DNA of 53,682 bases. Source: Duodenibacillus massiliensis (GTDB lineage: Bacteria > Pseudomonadota > Gammaproteobacteria > Burkholderiales > Burkholderiaceae_F). Of the stretch, positions 45,788 through 53,682 are shown piece by piece; the first letter of the stretch is position 1; each line of letters opens with the position of its first letter. The notes beneath the pieces were generated by a model. That model was not told the DNA's origin. It searched no databases and saw only the letters and a list, made by a program, of their open reading frames with translations. The DNA is taken from positions 1-53,682 of the forward strand of contig NZ_LT635845.1 in NCBI RefSeq assembly GCF_900128485.1. Direction: 5' to 3'. The position numbers were made by a program, and so were the translations under genes.

Positions 45788-47968
45788 ATGCCGCGCTGGT
45801 TTCGCTACTGTGTCGGCTCACTGATCTGCATAGCCGCGGTTCTGCTCTTTCTGGTTGCTGCGGGCGGCGCCAATTCCGTTCTCTTTGACCAGTGGTTTCC
45901 CATCCTTCTGGTCTGCAACATTTTTGCCGCGGTAACGCTTTTTATTTTCGTTTCCGCCGTGATCTGGCGTCTGGTCAAACGCTACCGGGAAAAGCTCTTC
46001 GGCTCACGCATGACCGGGAAACTCGCCCTGGTGATTTCGCTCATCACGGTTTTTCCCTGTCTTCTTATTTACCTCGTGTCAAGCCAGTTTATCGGCCGCT
46101 CGATTGACTCCTGGTTTGATGTCCGTGTCGAACACGCTCTAGATTCCGGCGTAGCACTTTCCGGCGAAATCATCGAGCGCGAGCAGCAGCTCGTGAAACT
46201 GACGGCGCTGCGGATGGCAAAAAGTCTTTCCTCTGTTCCCTACGCGGACCTCACGTCTGAGCTCACACGGCTTAAGGAAACCGCTGACATTACGACGGCC
46301 GAACTCTTTGACGGCAATGCCAAACGGCTTTTCACCACGGCCGATGATGCCCCACAAAGCGGCCTGGTTCCGTCAAAAGATGAACTCGCCAAAGCCCGGG
46401 AGCAAAGAGGCATCACCTCGCTTGAGGGCGACTCCGCCGAAGGGGATGAACCTCTGAGAATCCGGGCCCTGGTTCCGGCAGGCACTGTCCGTACGCCGCA
46501 GGGAACGACCCGGCTATACCTGCAGCTCACTCAACAGGTGCCCCCAGGCCTTGCCTCCAACGTCTCCGATCTCGTCAACGGTTTTCGAGACTACCAGGAG
46601 CTTGTGCTCACCCGCGGCGCACTCAGAGACATTTACGGCGTAACGCTTACACTGGCCATGCTCATGGCAATTCTCGGCGCCGTCACCGCGGCACTGCGCT
46701 TTGCCGGCAATATGGCCGCTCCCGTTTTACAGCTTGCCAAAGGCACACGAAAAGTCGCTGAAGGCGACTTGCGGCCGATCCGCGAGTACCCGGGCAACGA
46801 TGAAATCAATGAGCTCACGCAGTCCTTTAACTCCATGATTTTCCAGATTGCCGAGGCAAGAACCCTCGTGGAAAATCAGAGACTGCAGGCAGAGCAGGCC
46901 CGTGCTTCGCTTGAACGGATTCTGAGCAATATTTCTTCCGGCGTTCTGGTGGTCGACTCAAAACTGCATATCAGTACCGCCAACGTCGCGGCAAGCACCA
47001 TTCTTAAAAACAAACGGATCGGCGTGGGCGCGGTCCTCCCCGACATCGAACCGGAACTGGCCGAAGCCATCCGCAATCAAATCCGGCTTGCCGACAAAGA
47101 CAGCATTCACACTGAACTCGAGCTGCATAAGGGAGAAACGGCCGAGCCTCTTGTCATCTTCTTAAGAGGCGCCCGGATTGACCTTGATAACGGTGAAGGC
47201 TGGGTGATTGTTTTTGACGACATGTCGGCCATGATTGACGCGCAGAAGGCGCTTGCTTGGGGTGAAGTGGCAAGACGCCTTGCGCATGAAATTAAAAATC
47301 CGCTCACACCGATCCGGCTGGCCGCCGAGCGCCTCAACATCAAACTCACGGGTAAGCTCGATGCAAAAGACGAGACTCTGCTTCACAGAGCCTGCAGCAC
47401 CATCGTGAGCCAGGTCGATGCGATGAAGCAGATGGTTAACGACTTCCGTGACTATGCAAGGCTCCCTGCGGCCGTGCTTGCTCCCCTTGACATCAATGCC
47501 TTTTTAAAGGAGCTTGAAGCACTTTACAGCGCTGCAGGCACACCGATTGAACTCAACCTGACCGAGTCCCTTCCGGCCGTCAATGCCGACAGCAACCAGC
47601 TGCGGCAGGTCATCCACAACCTGGTGGGCAATGCGCTTGACGCAACGGTTGAAACGAAGGAACCGGAAATCCGCATCTCCACGGGGATTGTGGAGACAAC
47701 CGGATCCGTCCGTGTCGTTCTGGAAGACAACGGCCCGGGTTTTTCACCGGATATCCTGTCTCGGGCTTTTGAGCCCTACATCACGACCAAGGCCACCGGT
47801 ACCGGGCTCGGTCTTCCTATGGTGAAAAAAATTATTGAGGAGCATCACGCCAAAGTCACCGTCATGAACCGTACGGATAAGGACGGTCATGTCTGCGGGG
47901 CTTCGATTACAATGATCTTTCCCGGCCTGCAGTCCGCGGCATCACGAACGTCCGATGCCGCATACTGA
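45788..47968 (+). CDS. NtrY-like membrane sensor histidine kinase
   Basis: A 726-residue sensor kinase. It has three N-terminal hydrophobic segments (around residues 8-30, 38-60 and 78-100), a long external region, and a fourth helix near residue 285. A HAMP-type linker (LAKGTRKVAEGDLRPI) and a PAS-like region follow. The HisKA phosphoacceptor is His500 in RLAHEIKNPLTP. The ATPase domain has the N-box QVIHNLVGNALDA, then LEDNGPGFS and GTGLGLPMVKKI. An AGGAG ribosome site is six bases before ATG. It is followed by its probable partner regulator. Confidence 0.93.
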   Translation: MPRWFRYCVGSLICIAAVLLFLVAAGGANSVLFDQWFPILLVCNIFAAVTLFIFVSAVIWRLVKRYREKLFGSRMTGKLALVISLITVFPCLLIYLVSSQFIGRSIDSWFDVRVEHALDSGVALSGEIIEREQQLVKLTALRMAKSLSSVPYADLTSELTRLKETADITTAELFDGNAKRLFTTADDAPQSGLVPSKDELAKAREQRGITSLEGDSAEGDEPLRIRALVPAGTVRTPQGTTRLYLQLTQQVPPGLASNVSDLVNGFRDYQELVLTRGALRDIYGVTLTLAMLMAILGAVTAALRFAGNMAAPVLQLAKGTRKVAEGDLRPIREYPGNDEINELTQSFNSMIFQIAEARTLVENQRLQAEQARASLERILSNISSGVLVVDSKLHISTANVAASTILKNKRIGVGAVLPDIEPELAEAIRNQIRLADKDSIHTELELHKGETAEPLVIFLRGARIDLDNGEGWVIVFDDMSAMIDAQKALAWGEVARRLAHEIKNPLTPIRLAAERLNIKLTGKLDAKDETLLHRACSTIVSQVDAMKQMVNDFRDYARLPAAVLAPLDINAFLKELEALYSAAGTPIELNLTESLPAVNADSNQLRQVIHNLVGNALDATVETKEPEIRISTGIVETTGSVRVVLEDNGPGFSPDILSRAFEPYITTKATGTGLGLPMVKKIIEEHHAKVTVMNRTDKDGHVCGASITMIFPGLQSAASRTSDAAY

Positions 47969-48109
47969 GAACCGGCCGGCATAAGCACAGAAAAGAACCG
48001 GACCTTTTGCGCAGAACCGTTGTTGTCACAACGTATGCGCTTCCGTTTTTTACAGTTAAAATCAAACACTGTTCGCTTAAACCGTCTGATTTCGAGGATT
48101 TCTAGAACA

Positions 48110-48856
48110 ATGGCAAAGATTCTGGTCGTGGACGATGAAATTGGTATCCGCGAACTTCTGTCGGATATTCTCTCCGACGAGGGATACACCGTAGAGACCG
48201 CAGAAAATGCCGAAACGGCACGTCGTTTGATTACGACTGAACCGTTTGATCTGATCCTTCTGGACATCTGGATGCCGGATACGGACGGCGTGTCGCTTCT
48301 GAAAGAGCTCAATGTCCGGCACCTGTTGCACTGCCCGGTGCTGATGATGAGCGGCCACGCAACGATTGAAACAGCGGTTGAAGCAACGAAGTTCGGGGCG
48401 CTCAACTGTCTTGAAAAGCCCATCTCCATGCAGAAACTGTTGCAAAGCGTGGAGCACGGCCTTCAGGTACACGAGCGGATTCAGTCCATGGCCCGCTACC
48501 GTCCCGAAGAGAAGAAAGCCCCGGAAGTGAAGCTCCCTGAAGAACCCGTGATGCCGATTCCGGAAGAGCTCCCGATTTTTGAAATCAAGGGCACGGGCAT
48601 CGTCATTGACTTTAATAACTCACTGCGGGAAGTCCGTGAAACCACGGAACGAGCCTATCTGAAGGCTCTGATGAACTACGAAAACAACCAGATGACGCGT
48701 GTTGCCCGCAGAGCCGGTCTGGAAAGAACGCATCTGTACCGTAAACTCAAGGCGCTCAATATTCCTATTCCGCGCCATGCCGCCAACGAGCCTCTCGCAA
48801 AACTGTCCGAAAGCGCAGAAGACGGGGAACCGGCGCAGAGTTCATCCCTCGGATAA
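48110..48856 (+). CDS. NtrX-like response regulator without AAA+ domain (receiver + Fis HTH)
   Basis: A 248-residue regulator. The receiver domain (residues 1-120) has the acidic pair D8/D9, phosphoacceptor Asp52 in LILLDIWMPD, MMSGH and EKPIS. A charged Pro/Glu linker follows (KKAPEVKLPEEP). The C-terminal Fis-type helix-turn-helix reads VARRAGLERTHLYRKLKALNI. The sigma-54-interacting AAA+ module of full NtrX is missing, so it cannot drive sigma-54 promoters in the usual way. Start ATG at 48110 with GAGGA upstream; it is 141 bases after the kinase. Confidence 0.88.
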   Translation: MAKILVVDDEIGIRELLSDILSDEGYTVETAENAETARRLITTEPFDLILLDIWMPDTDGVSLLKELNVRHLLHCPVLMMSGHATIETAVEATKFGALNCLEKPISMQKLLQSVEHGLQVHERIQSMARYRPEEKKAPEVKLPEEPVMPIPEELPIFEIKGTGIVIDFNNSLREVRETTERAYLKALMNYENNQMTRVARRAGLERTHLYRKLKALNIPIPRHAANEPLAKLSESAEDGEPAQSSSLG

Positions 48857-48858
48857 AA

Positions 48859-48884
48859 GCTCATCTCTGTGTTAAGAGATGAGC
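48859..48884. terminator. Hairpin between the response regulator and DUF1840 genes
   Basis: A perfect 10-base stem (GCTCATCTCT/AGAGATGAGC) has a 6-base loop. On the minus strand it is followed by TTTTATCC, so it can terminate the DUF1840 transcript. On the plus strand the U-run is poor. Confidence 0.7.
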
Positions 48885-48915
48885 CTTGCGCTGTTTCACT
48901 GCCGTTGTTTCCCGG

Positions 48916-49296
48916 CTAGGGCACACCCCACATGATGCTCACGCCCGCATCCTGCGACTTTTTCATCATTTCCAGCAGAGGGTACACCCGTACGGAAAAG
49001 GGCACCCGCTGCGCGGCCTCGGTGCGTTTTTTCTCGCGTTCGTCTTCTTCGGCGTAGCTCAGATAACGGCTGCTTTGTTTCTCTTCGAGTTCCTGCTGAC
49101 GCTTTTCCTCGGCTAGACGCTCTTTTTCAAGCTTGACGGCAGCTTCAAGCCTGGTAATGAGATCCGGCAGGTCTTCCGGCGGAATACTGCCCTGCTCCGA
49201 ATACCCCCGTCCCCAGACTTTGCAGACCTGAGAAAAACTTGCCGGCATCATGTAAAAGCCAGCGGCAGCCTTTGAACGAAACTCGATTAACGCCAT
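48916..49296 (-). CDS. DUF1840 domain protein
   Basis: A 126-residue small protein. The N-terminal MALIEFRSKAAAGFYMM fits the DUF1840 pattern (a short strand then a hydrophobic helix), and PEDLPDLITRLEAAVKLEKERLAEE forms a long, probably coiled helix. The family is found in Betaproteobacteria and has no known function. The ATG at 49296 is preferred. The 220 bases between this gene and the EIIA gene are A/T-rich (49310-49390) and should contain both divergent promoters, which I could not place. Confidence 0.75.
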   Translation of the reverse strand: MALIEFRSKAAAGFYMMPASFSQVCKVWGRGYSEQGSIPPEDLPDLITRLEAAVKLEKERLAEEKRQQELEEKQSSRYLSYAEEDEREKKRTEAAQRVPFSVRVYPLLEMMKKSQDAGVSIMWGVP

Positions 49297-49517
49297 GTTT
49301 CCACTCAACAAAATTAACGAGAGATAACGTAAATTACGATGTTTTTATATAGTTTTAAATAAAAATCAAACCATCTTCTTCAGTTTACCCTCAAAACAAA
49401 CACCATCTTCACTGCATTTTCAGCGATTTTAGCGGTGCGGGCAGCCGATCGCTTGCTCAGGTAGACTTACGCCTGTCTGAAAAAAGGCTCCTGTCCGGAG
49501 CGCTAATTATCCGCATC

Positions 49518-49922
49518 GTGTCCGTCTCCGTCTTCATTATTGCTCATGCCCCGCTTGCGAGCGCACTCAAATCCTGTGCAGCGCATGTCTACAGCTTCGA
49601 CAAAAGAACGGCTGAGCGTATCCGGGCCATTGACGTACTGCCTGATGCCGATGCCGATGCCGTAGCCGATCTTGCCAAGGCGGCCGTCAGTGCCGACAGC
49701 GATCATGACGGAGCGCTCATCCTCACCGATGTGGTCGGAGCAACGCCCTCAAACATTGCCGTCAAACTGCTTTCGCTCAGCAACACCGCCGTGATTGCCG
49801 GCGTCAACCTGCCGATGGTTCTCACGGCGCTCTGTCACTGGGATGATTCGCTTGAAAAAGTGACGGCTCTTGTGAAAGAAGCCGGTTCCGGCAGTATCAT
49901 GCAGGAAACACTCCAACAGTAG
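49518..49922 (+). CDS. PTS EIIA component, mannose/fructose (EIIA-Man) type
   Basis: A 134-residue phosphocarrier. The phosphorylated histidine is His10 in VFIIAHAPLA, the EIIA-Man position. Other family marks are LILTDVVGATPSNIA and IAGVNLPMVLTAL. The start is GTG at 49518; the ribosome site is weak. It lies just ahead of HPr and EI. No EIIB/EIIC/EIID partner is present, so in this genome it probably serves regulation rather than sugar uptake. Confidence 0.92.
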   Translation: MSVSVFIIAHAPLASALKSCAAHVYSFDKRTAERIRAIDVLPDADADAVADLAKAAVSADSDHDGALILTDVVGATPSNIAVKLLSLSNTAVIAGVNLPMVLTALCHWDDSLEKVTALVKEAGSGSIMQETLQQ

Positions 49923-49978
49923 AGGCGGTGCGCTCCTGCGCATCAGAACCGAAGCCTCTTTTCATCGGGTTTTGCACC

Positions 49979-50248
49979 ATGCTGACGCGCAATGTGACCA
50001 TCGTTAACAAACTCGGACTGCACGCCCGGCCGGCGGCGCTTCTTACCAAGACCGCCAATCTTTTTGACTGTCGCATCACGATCCGTAAGGGCGACAAAAC
50101 CATTGACGCCAAATCCATTCTTTCGGTCATGACGCTTGCTGCCAAATGCGACACAGAACTTACCGTCACCGCCGACGGCCCCGGTGAAGCCGCCGCCATG
50201 GAGTCCATGGTTTCACTGATTGAGTCCGGCTTCGGTGAAGAGGAATAA
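49979..50248 (+). CDS. ptsH: Phosphocarrier protein HPr
   Basis: An 89-residue phosphocarrier. His15 in KLGLHARPA is the EI-dependent site and Ser46 in DAKSILSVM is the HPr-kinase-type site. The length is standard. The ATG at 49979 follows a hairpin (49921-49960) that begins at the EIIA stop, with AGAGGC pairing with GCCTCT plus a TTT tail, a possible weak attenuator. EI starts six bases after its stop. Confidence 0.95.
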   Translation: MLTRNVTIVNKLGLHARPAALLTKTANLFDCRITIRKGDKTIDAKSILSVMTLAAKCDTELTVTADGPGEAAAMESMVSLIESGFGEEE

Positions 50249-50253
50249 AGATC

Positions 50254-52245
50254 ATGGCCAATACCCCGCCGAACGTAACGGACAAAGCCGCCGGCAGAGA
50301 AAAAGAGCTTCCCGGGGAAGTCCCCGTAGCGCTGCCGCAGGCCCAGGAGACTGTGGCCGAGAGCTCCCGTGAGCCGGAACTGTCTTCCATTGCCATGAAG
50401 GGTATCGCCGTATTTTCCGGTGTTGCCCTGGGGCAGGCTCAGATTCTTTCCGAGGGCGACCTCGAGATTCCCCGCTTCCCCATTGATGGCTCACAGACCC
50501 GTGCGGAATCCACGCGTCTGAGAGCAGCAGTCACGACCGTTGCCAAAGAGCTTGAAGAGCTCTCCGAGACACTCGCGCAAAACGAAGATACGCCGCCCGA
50601 AGCCATCGCCTTTATTGATCTGCACCGGCAGATTTTGGCCGATGAATCTCTTGTAACCGACACGCAGGCCATCATCCGCGAACGCCTCGTCAACGCCGAA
50701 TGGGCTCTGTCGCTTCGTATGGAAGAGCTCCGCAAGGCCTTTGATGCAATTGACAACGAGTACCTTGCCGAACGCGGCGACGATGTCGCGCTCGTCGTGG
50801 AGCGTATTCAGCGGGTCTTAAGCGGCAGGCGGCGCCCGGCCGACACCGTACGGCTGACCATGAGTGATGAAAAAATCATCCTCATTGCCGATGACCTCAA
50901 TCCCGCCGATATTCTGATTCTGAAGCGCCGCAGGGATGTTTCCATCGCAGGCCTTGTCACCGCTTCCGGCTCTCCCACTTCGCACGCTGCGATTCTTGCC
51001 CGGTCACTTGAAATTCCGACCCTGGTGAGCGTGGAAGGGGCTACCGAAAACATCAGCAGTGACGATGTGGTGCTTCTGGACGCGGATCACGGTGTTCTCA
51101 CCGTGCATCCTGATCCGTCCCTGCTGCCGCAGGTTGCGCAGAGAATCCGTGATCTCAACAATGCCCGAATCCGGCAAAAGCGCCTTAACTCCCGTCCGGC
51201 TGAAACCAAGGACGGTGTGAAAATCAGCCTTTGTGCCAACATCGCCCTTCCCGAAGACGTCCGGGATGCCGAACGCACGGGCGCTGACGGTATCGGTCTT
51301 TTCCGTTCCGAATTTCTGTTCATGAACCGCCCGACGCTGCCGAGCGAAGATGAGCAGTACGAAACGTATCTGCGCGTGATACGCGCAATGAAGGGTAAGC
51401 CCGTCACGATCCGCACCATGGATTTGGGCGGCGACAAACTGCCCTCGCATGAGGCCTTAGAAAGCCTCAATCTTGATGACGGAGAAGAAGTCCCCAATCC
51501 CGCTCTCGGCCGCCGGGCCATCCGCTTCAGCATCCATCAGCCCGAGCTCTTTCTCACGCAGCTCAGAGCGATTTTGCGCGCCGCCGTTGACAGTAACGTG
51601 CAGATCATGCTGCCGCTTTTGTCCCGCCCCTCGGAAATTGCCATTACCCGTGGTTTTATCCGCAAGGCCCGTGAGCAGCTCACCGACCGCGGCATAGCCT
51701 GCGCTGACAAAATCGCCTTGGGCGGCATGATTGAAGTACCAGCCGCAGCCATTGCGTTGCCCTCTTTTTTAAAGGACCTTGACTTCATCAGCCTCGGCAC
51801 CAACGATCTGATTCAATACACACTTGCCGTAGACCGTCACGATCCGGCTGTGAGCGAACTCTACGATCCCCTGCATCCGGCCGTTCTCTCGCTTCTGTAC
51901 AGCGTCATTAAGACCGCCGTCAAAGCAAAAAAACCGGTGAGTATCTGCGGTGAAATCGCAGGCGACCCGACTCTGGCCCGGCTGCTGATCGGCATGGGTG
52001 CCCGCAGGCTTTCCATGGAAAGCGGCCGTATTCCCGAACTCAAGGAAATGATCCTTGCGATGTCATGCGCCGAAGCCGAAAAACTTCTGCAGCGCATTCA
52101 CCGCATGCACAATCCGATCAGTATCCACGAAGCCGTCAACAGCTCGACGCAGGTCGTGTCCTACACCGCGCTGCAAAATGATTATCCCGTCGGAAAAAGC
52201 AACAAAGAGACCAAACAAAATGAGCAAAGTCAGCCTGTCGCTTGA
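50254..52245 (+). CDS. ptsI: PTS Enzyme I (phosphoenolpyruvate-protein phosphotransferase)
   Basis: A 663-residue EI, longer than E. coli EI (575). The phospho-His is His244 in GSPTSHAAILAR, and PEP-site residues include DGIGLFRSEFLFM and the Cys565 motif ICGE. About 45 non-conserved, Pro/Glu-rich residues precede the core start (MKGIAVFSGVALG), and the C-terminus has a polar tail (KSNKETKQNEQSQPVA). An internal Met at the core start could be an alternative initiation site. It overlaps the next gene by 26 bases. Confidence 0.96.
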   Translation: MANTPPNVTDKAAGREKELPGEVPVALPQAQETVAESSREPELSSIAMKGIAVFSGVALGQAQILSEGDLEIPRFPIDGSQTRAESTRLRAAVTTVAKELEELSETLAQNEDTPPEAIAFIDLHRQILADESLVTDTQAIIRERLVNAEWALSLRMEELRKAFDAIDNEYLAERGDDVALVVERIQRVLSGRRRPADTVRLTMSDEKIILIADDLNPADILILKRRRDVSIAGLVTASGSPTSHAAILARSLEIPTLVSVEGATENISSDDVVLLDADHGVLTVHPDPSLLPQVAQRIRDLNNARIRQKRLNSRPAETKDGVKISLCANIALPEDVRDAERTGADGIGLFRSEFLFMNRPTLPSEDEQYETYLRVIRAMKGKPVTIRTMDLGGDKLPSHEALESLNLDDGEEVPNPALGRRAIRFSIHQPELFLTQLRAILRAAVDSNVQIMLPLLSRPSEIAITRGFIRKAREQLTDRGIACADKIALGGMIEVPAAAIALPSFLKDLDFISLGTNDLIQYTLAVDRHDPAVSELYDPLHPAVLSLLYSVIKTAVKAKKPVSICGEIAGDPTLARLLIGMGARRLSMESGRIPELKEMILAMSCAEAEKLLQRIHRMHNPISIHEAVNSSTQVVSYTALQNDYPVGKSNKETKQNEQSQPVA

Positions 52246-52888
52246 AGAAATTGAACAGCTCGGAGAGCTGCTTGCGCGCATTCCTGAAGCGTTTACCCCG
52301 ATGGAACCGGACAAACTCGATGGGTTTCTCACGGCGCTCACGCTCATGAAAAACCCTCCTGCACAGCCGGACTGGATGAACTACGTCTTTGATATCGACG
52401 GTAACCCCCGCGCCCGTCTTAGTCAGCATGAGCAGGCACAGCTTCAGAAACTGATTCTGCGGCGGGGCCGGGAAATTGAGGAAACGGTACTGTCCGAAAA
52501 GCCGATCGATCCCATTTTGTACGATACCGATGAGTTGACGGGAGAACCTCTTGAAGGAGAAGAGTCCCTTGCCGCTTTAAGCCCCTTTGCCGACGGCTTT
52601 GCCACAGCCTGCGCTCTGTGGCCGGAACTAGTCCGCAGCAAGAATAAGGCTGTGCAGGCGGCCCTTGTCGGCATCATGCGCTACAGCAGCAAAGACAACG
52701 CGGAGGACGAGTCCGCCGAAGAAAACGAGACGGAAACCATCCTCCGCGATATTGAAACCGATGTTGCCTTTGCAAATCTCGATGAAGCACTGGCCGATCT
52801 TCAGGCCTGTGTCCAGGAAATTGCGGAAGTCACCCGTAAAAGCGAAATCCGCCCGCAGTCAGACAGCAGCCGAAACAGAAAGCACTGA
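52220..52888 (+). CDS. YecA / UPF0149 family protein
   Basis: A 222-residue protein of unknown function. Family features are the N-terminal FTPMEPDKLDGFLTALTL and the central SPFADGFATACALWPEL segment. The acidic stretch DNAEDESAEENETET is of low complexity. It has no C-terminal SEC-C zinc motif, unlike many YecA proteins. The ATG at 52220 lies inside the ptsI 3' end (26-base overlap), so translation is probably coupled. It is the last gene before the debris at the right edge. Confidence 0.78.
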   Translation: MSKVSLSLEEIEQLGELLARIPEAFTPMEPDKLDGFLTALTLMKNPPAQPDWMNYVFDIDGNPRARLSQHEQAQLQKLILRRGREIEETVLSEKPIDPILYDTDELTGEPLEGEESLAALSPFADGFATACALWPELVRSKNKAVQAALVGIMRYSSKDNAEDESAEENETETILRDIETDVAFANLDEALADLQACVQEIAEVTRKSEIRPQSDSSRNRKH

Positions 52889-52917
52889 AAACGCATCCTG
52901 TTTCGGCCCGTCGACTG

Positions 52918-52992
52918 TTAGTGCGTCTGCTTGGCGGCAAACTCGTTGAGAGCCTCAAGCGAGAGCCCCAGCGCCTTGGCAACTGACTTTTT
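52918..52992 (-). pseudogene. C-terminal fragment of an unrecognised gene
   Basis: The minus strand codes for about 24 residues with a good protein-like pattern (KKSVAKALGLSLEALNEFAAKQTH) and then a TAA at 52918. Upstream (higher coordinates) the sequence changes into the TnpB remnant read on the other strand. It may be the tail of a helix-turn-helix or other gene cut by the neighbouring mobile sequence. I cannot name the family. Confidence 0.35.
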
Positions 52993-53682
52993 ACAGCCCC
53001 GAGTGGCAGCAGAAGATTTTGGTGAGCGCGGGCACTGTCTCTCAGGAAAAGGAGATTGCGCGTCTTTTACGTGCCATGGACCGCTCCCGCAGAGACACAA
53101 ATCGGGAGTGCTACAACGCGGACGGCACCGTTAAAGCCGCTGGAAAAAAGATTGTCTGGAAGGAATCCAAGACCTATAAGGCAACAAAGGCAAAACTTGC
53201 GGATCTGTATCGCCGCCAGGCGCAAACCCGCCGTTGCCTGCACGGCGAAGTGATTAACCAGGTGTTCGGCAGGGCCGGCACCGTCATCGTGGAGAAGAAC
53301 TCATACAAAGCATTTCAGAGAGCCGGATACGGCAAGAGTTTGGGCAAAAGCGGTATTGCAGGATTGATAACCGGCTGTTGTGTGGTGAAAGTCAGTCCCC
53401 GCAAAACTGCGCCCGAGTCAGCACGATCCCGAAACGGGAACGTACCGTAAGAAGGCTCTTTGGGAGAGAAATCATCAGTTGGGAGACACGGACTGGTACA
53501 TGGACCGCGACCTTGCGACCGCCATGAACCTGTATTTTGCGGATCCCGCCACTGACAGCTACGATCTGAAGGCTGAGCAATCAGCGCTTGCGAGGCTCAA
53601 ACAAGTCTCAGGGAACGCCGGATCGATAGTGCAGTACAAACCAGCGAATCGGCAAGACGAAGCAGTCCTTCGCCGGAACCGA
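52993..53682 (+). pseudogene. tnpB: TnpB remnant, second copy, cut by the window edge
   Basis: From about 52993 the plus strand reads as the middle of an OrfB/TnpB protein: YSPEWQQKIL, QEKEIARLLRAMDRSRR, then YNADGTVKAAGKK, ESKTYKATKAKLADLYRRQAQTRRCLHGE and VEKNSYKAFQRAGYGKS. The N-terminal half is absent. It carries the same one-base frameshift as the copy at 15101 and lacks 27 bases present there. After the shift the alternative frame reads KALWERNHQLGDTDWYMDRDLATAMNL (RuvC-III). The 3' end and right hairpin lie outside the window. Bases 53290-53682 form the repeat shared with 15101-15520. Confidence 0.82.
53290..53682. repeat. Copy 2 of the near-identical tnpB 3' repeat
   Basis: Aligned by eye with 15101-15520: 393 bases against 420, differing by one 27-base gap and five substitutions. 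The window ends inside this repeat, as expected if the assembly broke there. Confidence 0.9.

Overview
The window looks like a chromosomal contig of a betaproteobacterium, most likely an anaerobic gut-type member of the Sutterellaceae (Burkholderiales). Three things point there. The minus strand begins with the 5' end of a beta-type 16S rRNA gene. The fmt-rsmB-DUF4390-NtrY-regulator block and the EIIA-HPr-EI block are beta-type arrangements. A periplasmic [FeFe]-hydrogenase implies fermentative or H2-linked anaerobic life. The genus-level assignment is inference. Both ends lie in multicopy sequence (an rRNA operon on the left, a TnpB-type repeat on the right), so the ends are probably assembly breaks.

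Layout. 1-450: 16S start with rrn leader and promoter, divergent from an M61 peptidase gene. 2.3-8.5 kb: glutamate synthase gltBD. 8.8-10.5 kb: aroK-aroB. 10.6-16.6 kb: ahcY, 5-formyl-THF cyclo-ligase, a lytic transglycosylase, a decayed IS200/IS605-like element, then cysK. 16.8-20.1 kb: long-chain acyl-CoA ligase and a HemN-family radical SAM protein. 20.5-24.3 kb: hydrogenase catalytic subunit, Tat-type small subunit, cytochrome b subunit and the maturase HydF. 24.3-27.1 kb: phosphatase, GNAT and prfC. 27.4-29.6 kb: uraA and an EamA exporter. 29.7-37.4 kb: M20 peptidase, tex, a DUF1857-like protein and aapM, aapQ, aapJ. 37.6-41.8 kb: topB, dprA, def. 41.8-48.9 kb: alpha/beta hydrolase, fmt, rsmB, DUF4390, NtrY-like kinase and a short NtrX-like regulator. 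48.9-52.9 kb: DUF1840, PTS EIIA, HPr, EI, YecA. 52.9-53.7 kb: gene debris and a second TnpB remnant.

How the genes fit together. The hydrogenase block is the main accessory metabolic module. The small subunit carries a Tat-like leader that would export the catalytic subunit with it, and the cytochrome b would link it to the quinone pool. HydF is local, but HydE and HydG are not in the window. Amino-acid and nitrogen handling is represented by gltBD, the Aap permeases (no ATPase gene beside them), an M20 peptidase and the NtrY/regulator pair. The PTS genes have no permease beside them, which suggests a regulatory phosphorelay.

The most unusual items are: (1) two near-identical TnpB C-terminal remnants sharing one frameshift, one of them bounded by terminal hairpins and keeping the part of tnpB from which omega RNAs arise; (2) a Thr where the H-cluster region of the hydrogenase normally has Met; (3) a DprA protein that lacks its signature DNA-binding motifs; (4) a receiver-plus-Fis NtrX-like regulator with no AAA+ domain; (5) hairpin-rich leaders ahead of hydA and topB. 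I found no tRNA gene, CRISPR array or complete mobile element.
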